A stretch of 64,000 nucleotides of DNA, from assembly GCA_009838975.1 (NCBI GenBank), contig VXQO01000134.1, forward strand, positions 62,001 to 126,000. Reading direction: 5' to 3'. The notes beneath the pieces are model-generated. The model was not told the DNA's origin, made no database searches, and worked only from the letters and a program-made list of their open reading frames with translations. The DNA is from Gemmatimonadota bacterium. Lineage in GTDB: Bacteria; Gemmatimonadota; Gemmatimonadetes; Longimicrobiales; Gaopeijiaceae. Of the stretch, positions 59,453-64,000 are shown in pieces. Made by a program: the position numbers and the translations under genes. The first letter of the stretch is position 1. Every line of letters begins with the position of its first letter.

Positions 59453-61050
59453 ACCACACTGCCGCGTCGCCGGAACCCGCGGCACGAACCCACCCGGCCG
59501 AGCCTGCGGACACGACCGCGCCGTCCGCCCCGGCAAGGCCCCGGTCGCGTGGAGCCCTCTTCAAACTGGGCGCGCTCGTCCTGCTCATCATCGCAGGCTA
59601 CCTCGTGTACACACGGACGCCGCTGGGCGGCTATGTCACCCGCGAAGGGATCTTCGAAGTCATCGACTGGCTCCGCGGCCACCCCTGGGCGCCCGTGATC
59701 TTCGTCGCAATCTACGCGACAGCGACCGCGCTGGCCGTGCCCGGCACGATCCTGACCCTCGGCGGAGGCGCGATCTTCGGCTTCTGGTGGGGCACGCTGC
59801 TGAACTTCACTGCCGCGAACATCGGCGCCAACGCGGCCTTCGTCATCGCGCGGGCCATGGGACGGGACGGCGTCCGCCACCTCATCGGCGACGATTCGGC
59901 CGCCCTCGAAAAACTCGACAATGTCGTCAGGCGTCACGGATTCCAGGGCCTGCTGACACTGCGGCTCATCCCGCTGGTCCCCTTCAACGCGCTCAACTTC
60001 GGGTCCGGGCTCATGCCGCTGAAGTGGCGCACCTACGCCGTGGCTACGCTCGTCGGCATCCTCCCGGGGACGGCCGTCTACACCTTCTTCGCGGACGCGC
60101 TGCTGCAGGGCTCGCAGGAGGCATCTCGCGACGCGCTCATCCGCGTGGCCGCCGCCGGCCTGCTCCTCATCTCGCTCAGCTTCCTCCCCGCGCTGCTCAA
60201 GCGGCTCGGAGTGCGGCTCCCGGGCATGGGCGCGGCGGTTCTCGTCGCGGCACTGGCATCCGGCTTCGCGGGAACCGGACACGCCGCCGCGCAGACCGCG
60301 CGTGGCGGAGGGCTCCCCGACCACCGGGCCTTCACGGCGGTGCTCGCCCCTGTCGTGGGCGCGCCGCCGCTGGTGGACTACGCACGCCTCGCCGCCGACC
60401 GCTCGGCCCTCGACGCCTACATCGCCGCACTCGACGCCACCGACCCCATCGACCTCAGCGCTGCCTCCCCCGACGCCCAACTCGCGTTCTGGATCAACGC
60501 CTACAATGCCTGCATGCTCAAGCGCGTGGCCGACCACTACCCGATCAGGCGTGCCGGGGGCCTCCAGCGCATCACGAATGCCGTGGCGGGACGCCCGGCC
60601 AACTCCGTGTGGCAGATCGCGAACGTCTTCACCGGCGACCACTGCCCCGTGGCCGGCAGCGTGCGCTCCCAGGACGAGATCGAACACGAGATCATCCGCC
60701 CGATGGGCGACCCCCGCATCCACTTCGCGATCAACTGTGCCGCGCTGAGCTGTCCCCCGCTCATCCCGGAGGCCTACGACGCTTCCACTCTGGACGCGCA
60801 GCTGGACGCCCGCGTGCGAGCGTTTGTGAACGATCCCCGACAGTTCACCGTGGCGGCGGAAGGCGGGCGGCGCACCGTGCGGGTCAACATCGTGCTCGAC
60901 TGGTTCAAGGAGGACTTCGGCGGCCTCGCGGGGATCCGTCCGTTCCTCGCGCGCTACACCCCCGGATCCGACGCCGAGGCCCTCGAGGACCCGAACACCG
61001 GCCTGGAGTTCATCGACTACGACTGGACGCTGAACGACACTTCGCGCTAG
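59440..61050 (+). CDS. TVP38/TMEM64 (VTT) membrane domain fused to a DUF547 domain
   Basis: 536 residues. A Pro/Ala-rich N-terminus (about 1-38), then a VTT domain at about 40-255 with spans at 40-58 and 84-105, AVPGTILTLGGGAIFGF, and the LRLIPLVPFNALNFGSG motif of SNARE-associated proteins. A further hydrophobic segment near 265-285 ends in AQTARGGG and probably returns the chain to the periplasm. Residues about 290-530 are a DUF547 domain: AFWINAYNACMLKRV, FAINCAALSCPPL and the C-terminal FIDYDWTLND. The two are usually separate neighbouring genes. Translationally coupled to the oxidoreductase. Confidence 0.9.
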   Translation: MAEVDHTAASPEPAARTHPAEPADTTAPSAPARPRSRGALFKLGALVLLIIAGYLVYTRTPLGGYVTREGIFEVIDWLRGHPWAPVIFVAIYATATALAVPGTILTLGGGAIFGFWWGTLLNFTAANIGANAAFVIARAMGRDGVRHLIGDDSAALEKLDNVVRRHGFQGLLTLRLIPLVPFNALNFGSGLMPLKWRTYAVATLVGILPGTAVYTFFADALLQGSQEASRDALIRVAAAGLLLISLSFLPALLKRLGVRLPGMGAAVLVAALASGFAGTGHAAAQTARGGGLPDHRAFTAVLAPVVGAPPLVDYARLAADRSALDAYIAALDATDPIDLSAASPDAQLAFWINAYNACMLKRVADHYPIRRAGGLQRITNAVAGRPANSVWQIANVFTGDHCPVAGSVRSQDEIEHEIIRPMGDPRIHFAINCAALSCPPLIPEAYDASTLDAQLDARVRAFVNDPRQFTVAAEGGRRTVRVNIVLDWFKEDFGGLAGIRPFLARYTPGSDAEALEDPNTGLEFIDYDWTLNDTSR

Positions 61051-61073
61051 ACGCCGCCCGCAACCCCCCGACC

Positions 61074-62447
61074 ATGGACACCCCGGAACTCGGGATCGTC
61101 ATCCCGGCTCTCGACGAGGCCGAGGCCCTTCCCGACCTGCTCCGGGATCTCGCACAACTCGACCTCCGCCATGAGGTGCTGGTGGTCGACGGAGGCTCGC
61201 GTGACGAAACCGTGCAAGCGGCCCGGCGCGCCGGTGCCCGGGTCATGAGGAGCCGCACGGGGCGCGCGCGTCAGATGAACGCCGGTGCGCGCCTGCTCCG
61301 GACACCGTGGCTGCTCATCGTGCACGCCGATTCGCGTCTGGACTCGGACGCTCTGCGGGCAGTCGAATCCCACGTGCGCGCCGCCCGCTCCGACGCCGCG
61401 TGCCTGCGGCTGGCCATCGCACATCGGCACCTCTTCTACCGGTTCATCGAGGCCGCCCAGCGCATTCGCGCCCGGGCCGCCGGCCTCGTCTACGGCGACC
61501 AGGGGCTCCTGATCAGGCGCGACCTCTTCTTCGGCCTCGGCCCCTACCCCGACGTGCCGATCATGGAGGACGTCATCCTCAACCGCCGGCTGGTCGTCGC
61601 AGGGAGGCTCCGGACCCTGCCCGCGACGATCACGACCAGCCCCCGCCGCTACGAAGAAGAGGGCCGCCTGCGCGCATGGGTCCGCAACTTGACCCTGATC
61701 ACTCGGTTCCTGCTGGACGCAAGCCCTGCGGAACTGGCGCACCGGTACCCTCCGCGCAGGCCACGCCCTGCCGCGAGCCCTTCCCGGCGGGGCATCGTCG
61801 AGGAGGAGAAGAGGGCAACCCTGCTCGTCTTTGCCAAGGCCCCACGTCCCGGGAAGGTGAAGACCCGGCTGGCCCGGAGCATCGGAGAAGTGGCGGCGGC
61901 GGAGGTGTACCGGCGCATGGGCCGCTTCGTGGTCGACCGGCTGGCCGCCGTGCAAGCCACGGTGACCGTCTGCTACGACCCGCCGGGGGCGGGAGACGAG
62001 GTCCGAGCCTGGCTCGGAGACACGCCGGCGCGGTACATGGCGCAGCCACCCGGCGACCTCGGCCAGCGCATGGCCCGCATGTTCGAGCGCGCCTTCGAGG
62101 CCGCCGACCGGGTCATCGTGATCGGCACGGACGCGCCCGCCGTAGACGGGGAAACCGTCAACCGCGCCCTCGACGCCCTCGACTCGGCCGACGTGGTACT
62201 GGGACCCGCCACCGACGGCGGCTACTACCTGATGGGCCTCCGCGCCCCCTGCCCGGCGCTCTTCGAGGGAATCGCCTGGAGTACCGACACCGTACTTCGC
62301 GACACCGCGGCACGGGCCCGCGAAGCCGGGCTGCGCCTGACCTGGCTCGAGCTGGAGTCCGACATCGACACGGCAGACGACCTCACGCCGGAAGTGCTGG
62401 AGCGCCTCGGGCTCGACCCGGCGCCCGGCGGAGGCCGCGGCGTGTAG
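61074..62447 (+). CDS. GT2-type glycosyltransferase (TIGR04283) fused to DUF2064 transferase (TIGR04282)
   Basis: 457 residues from the ATG at 61074. Residues 1-225 are a family 2 glycosyltransferase (IVIPALDEAEALPDLL, VVDGGSRDETV, GRARQMNAGA, HADSRLDSDAL, GDQGLLIRRD). Residues about 240-450 are a DUF2064/TIGR04282 domain (LLVFAKAPRPGKVKTRLAR, IGTDAPAVDGE, GPATDGGYYLMGL, STDTV, DIDTADDL). These two families carry the names rSAM/selenodomain-associated transferase 2 and 1. Usually separate genes; here fused. The 3' end overlaps the convergent gene by 223 bases. Confidence 0.9.
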   Translation: MDTPELGIVIPALDEAEALPDLLRDLAQLDLRHEVLVVDGGSRDETVQAARRAGARVMRSRTGRARQMNAGARLLRTPWLLIVHADSRLDSDALRAVESHVRAARSDAACLRLAIAHRHLFYRFIEAAQRIRARAAGLVYGDQGLLIRRDLFFGLGPYPDVPIMEDVILNRRLVVAGRLRTLPATITTSPRRYEEEGRLRAWVRNLTLITRFLLDASPAELAHRYPPRRPRPAASPSRRGIVEEEKRATLLVFAKAPRPGKVKTRLARSIGEVAAAEVYRRMGRFVVDRLAAVQATVTVCYDPPGAGDEVRAWLGDTPARYMAQPPGDLGQRMARMFERAFEAADRVIVIGTDAPAVDGETVNRALDALDSADVVLGPATDGGYYLMGLRAPCPALFEGIAWSTDTVLRDTAARAREAGLRLTWLELESDIDTADDLTPEVLERLGLDPAPGGGRGV

Positions 62448-63826
62448 CGCTGCCACAGGCCCGGAGCAATCGGCAGGTACAGCACCTGGTACGGCTCCGC
62501 GTCGCCCGTCGCGGCGAAGACGGGCACCCCCTCGTAGCCAGCCACCGGCACGATCCCGCTGCAGGCGGGCCGAACCGGCTGTCCGGACTTCTCATACTCA
62601 CGACCGGCCACTTCGAGCCGACCACTCTGCTCGAACCAGTCCTCACCCCTGGCGTAGGTGCCCGCGAAGTCGACGCCCGGGCGCAGTTCGCGAATGGCAA
62701 CTGCCGCCGGACCCACCAGCGTGTCCCCCGCGGCCGTGATCGACACCTCGACCTCGATCCCCGTGGCCAGGCAAAGCGTGACCGGCGTCCCCGGGACGAG
62801 CTCCGCGACAGGCGCCCGCTCGATCAGCACCGTGTCCGGCGGTGGCGCGGGCAGCACGACCGTGTCCGGCGCGGGACCGTGGGGCCCCGGACCACAGGGC
62901 GACGCCGTCCCCGCGCAGAACGCCACCGAAGCCAGCACCCCGAACCGGGCAGTGCGAAAGGTCGACTGGCCGTCGCCGCCGAGGCCCAGCGAGAAGGCGC
63001 CCAGCCGCAACCCGCCCAGGTCCACCTGCACGCCCGCATTGGCGTCGAATCCGTCGTACTCGGCCATGACGTTGACGAGCCGCCCCCGTCCCATCGAAAG
63101 GTGGACCGCCGATCCCACGAACAGCCCTCCCGACGAGCCGGCGCGGTAGAAATCCAGCTCCCTTCCGGCCGAAAACATCCCGCCTCCCCACCCGGCGGTG
63201 AGGGTGACGTCGTAGCCGGGATCGGGCTCCAGGCCGGGGAGCCGGGCGGTCGCGACCACGTAGGGGGTCAGCGTGCTGTTGAACGGCTCGCCGCCGACTC
63301 CGTCGAAGATTCGTGAATCGGGGTAGCCGAGCCGGTTCGGCTGAAAGTCGTGGTCGTAGCGGCCGCCGAAGGTGGGCGCCGGCACATACCGCAGCCCTGC
63401 GGCGACATCCAGATACCGCACCGACGAGGGCAGCACCGAGATACGGCCGAACGCACCGACCATCCGGCCGCCCTCAGCCCCATCGCCGAAGTGCTGCAGG
63501 GTCGCGCCCGCCTCCACGCGGTTGAAGAGCCCGATTGCGACCGAGCCGTCCGACATCCACTTCTCGAAGGGCTCGCCCGACGCGAAGCCCTCGCCGTCGC
63601 GATCCACGATCAGCAGGTTCGGGACCGAGACCCGGAACCCCGAGTAGGTGCCGGTGACCACGAGGTGCGGCAACACCGATGCCACCGGGATGTGGAGCAG
63701 CCCGGAACCGTACCGCAGGCTCGAGGGGATGCGCAGGGTCTGCGCGCTTCCCGGGGCCACGTGAAGTGTGAGCGCCAGAACGCCGGCCATGCCCAGGAGG
63801 GAGAGCCGGCGGTGCGGGCGCGTCAT
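62225..63826 (-). CDS. Probable outer-membrane beta-barrel protein
   Basis: 533 residues from the ATG at 63826, which overlaps the upstream stop as ATGA. Signal peptide: RPHRRLSLLG then LALTLHVAPGSAQ. Residues about 30-330 show alternating strands with Gly/aromatic pattern typical of a barrel. After a Pro-rich stretch (about 345-360) comes a smaller domain ending YLPIAPGLWQRY. The last 72 residues (Ser/Arg/Pro-rich) are read antisense to the 3' end of the glycosyltransferase gene and look like an accidental extension. No named family recognised. Confidence 0.78.
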   Translation of the reverse strand: MTRPHRRLSLLGMAGVLALTLHVAPGSAQTLRIPSSLRYGSGLLHIPVASVLPHLVVTGTYSGFRVSVPNLLIVDRDGEGFASGEPFEKWMSDGSVAIGLFNRVEAGATLQHFGDGAEGGRMVGAFGRISVLPSSVRYLDVAAGLRYVPAPTFGGRYDHDFQPNRLGYPDSRIFDGVGGEPFNSTLTPYVVATARLPGLEPDPGYDVTLTAGWGGGMFSAGRELDFYRAGSSGGLFVGSAVHLSMGRGRLVNVMAEYDGFDANAGVQVDLGGLRLGAFSLGLGGDGQSTFRTARFGVLASVAFCAGTASPCGPGPHGPAPDTVVLPAPPPDTVLIERAPVAELVPGTPVTLCLATGIEVEVSITAAGDTLVGPAAVAIRELRPGVDFAGTYARGEDWFEQSGRLEVAGREYEKSGQPVRPACSGIVPVAGYEGVPVFAATGDAEPYQVLYLPIAPGLWQRYTPRPPPGAGSSPRRSSTSGVRSSAVSMSDSSSSQVRRSPASRARAAVSRSTVSVLQAIPSKSAGQGARRPIR

Positions 63827-64000
63827 CCGTCCTCGGTCGCGTCCAGTCGCCCCATGCCGCGCCAGATCCGCCATACCCAGAACAGGATCAGGATCCAGGC
63901 CGCCGCATAGGCGAGGAAGATGTGCACGTAGGGCCGCAGCGAGGGACTCCCGCCGCCCTGCGCCGACAGCGCGAGCAGGTCCAGTGCCGCGGCGGCCGCG
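63823..64000 (-). CDS. ccmD: CcmD-like small membrane protein, 5' end beyond the window
   Basis: 58 codons are visible before the TGA at 63823-63825. After a short periplasmic-type stretch comes one membrane helix (VHIFLAYAAAWILILFWVW) followed by basic RIWRGMGR and an acidic tail, the layout of CcmD-family proteins of cytochrome c maturation. If right, ccmC or another ccm gene should lie just beyond the window edge. Short and weakly conserved, so the name is tentative. Confidence 0.55.
   Translation of the reverse strand, partial: AAAAALDLLALSAQGGGSPSLRPYVHIFLAYAAAWILILFWVWRIWRGMGRLDATEDG

Noticed and set aside
59787..62447. An 886-codon frame that would extend the glycosyltransferase upstream
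   Set aside because: The first 429 codons lie in another frame of the TVP38-DUF547 gene and read as Arg/Pro-rich noise; the glycosyltransferase starts at 61074.
58040..62447. A selenoprotein in the cluster suggested by the selenodomain family names
   Set aside because: None of the three genes has an in-frame TGA, and no radical SAM protein is encoded here.

Overview
The window is a dense, GC-rich stretch (about two thirds G+C by eye) of bacterial chromosome carrying mostly housekeeping genes. I found no insertion sequence, prophage, CRISPR array or long repeat. The cell is a diderm: kdsB and gmhA serve LPS sugars, and one protein looks like an outer-membrane beta-barrel. It uses the MEP isoprenoid pathway (ispE, ispF), type II fatty-acid synthesis and a membrane pyrophosphatase. 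The gene order, several unassigned proteins and the sequence style remind me of Gemmatimonadota, but this is inference without a database search.

Layout. 1-2977 (minus): trpG/pabA, kdsB and pyrG (cut by the window edge). 3078-4088 (plus): a membrane protein with four CxxC pairs. 4105-5889 (minus): nadE. 6001-7611 (plus): a secreted S41 protease. 7645-15922 (minus): one eleven-gene run yceD-rpmF-plsX-fabH-fabD-fabG-acpP-fabF-ispF-dedA-xerD. 15997-19426 (minus): sucC-sucD-CBS protein-ndk. 19555-21884 (plus): cysteine desulfurase and mnmA, a tRNA thiolation pair. 21823-35363 (minus): a long information-processing run starting with a fused rpsF-rpsR gene, then rplI, rsfS, smc, an MBL hydrolase, aroF, yraN, the SRP RNA, dnaX, ebfC, recR, a small membrane protein, pgsA, pncC, grpE and dnaJ. 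35523-36608 (plus): a class II aldolase-like protein. 36657-41983 (minus): prs-rplY-pth-hppA-M20 peptidase. 42111-44328: two divergent unassigned genes. 44362-57764 (minus): recA, alaS, a small protein, a PHP phosphatase, gmhA, an SDR, a tRNA nucleotidyltransferase, rarA, hflX, pdxJ, a flippase-like protein, ispE and tRNA-Gln. 58040-62447 (plus): a flavin disulfide reductase, a TVP38-DUF547 fusion and a glycosyltransferase-DUF2064 fusion. 62225-64000 (minus): a probable outer-membrane protein and a partial CcmD-like gene.

Genes are packed tightly: fourteen neighbouring pairs share the four-base ATGA/GTGA/TTGA stop-start overlap. No intergenic gap exceeds 300 bases; the largest is 57765-58039, which holds the recA promoter and otherwise nothing I recognise. 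Recognisable promoters have a TTGACG-like -35 with a 16-18 base spacer, and three of them place transcription start almost on the start codon.

The most unusual items are the single-gene bS6-bS18 fusion, the SRP RNA with a non-GNRA apical loop, and the 58040-62447 cluster, whose families are known partners of arsenosugar-type radical SAM loci although no such enzyme lies in the window.
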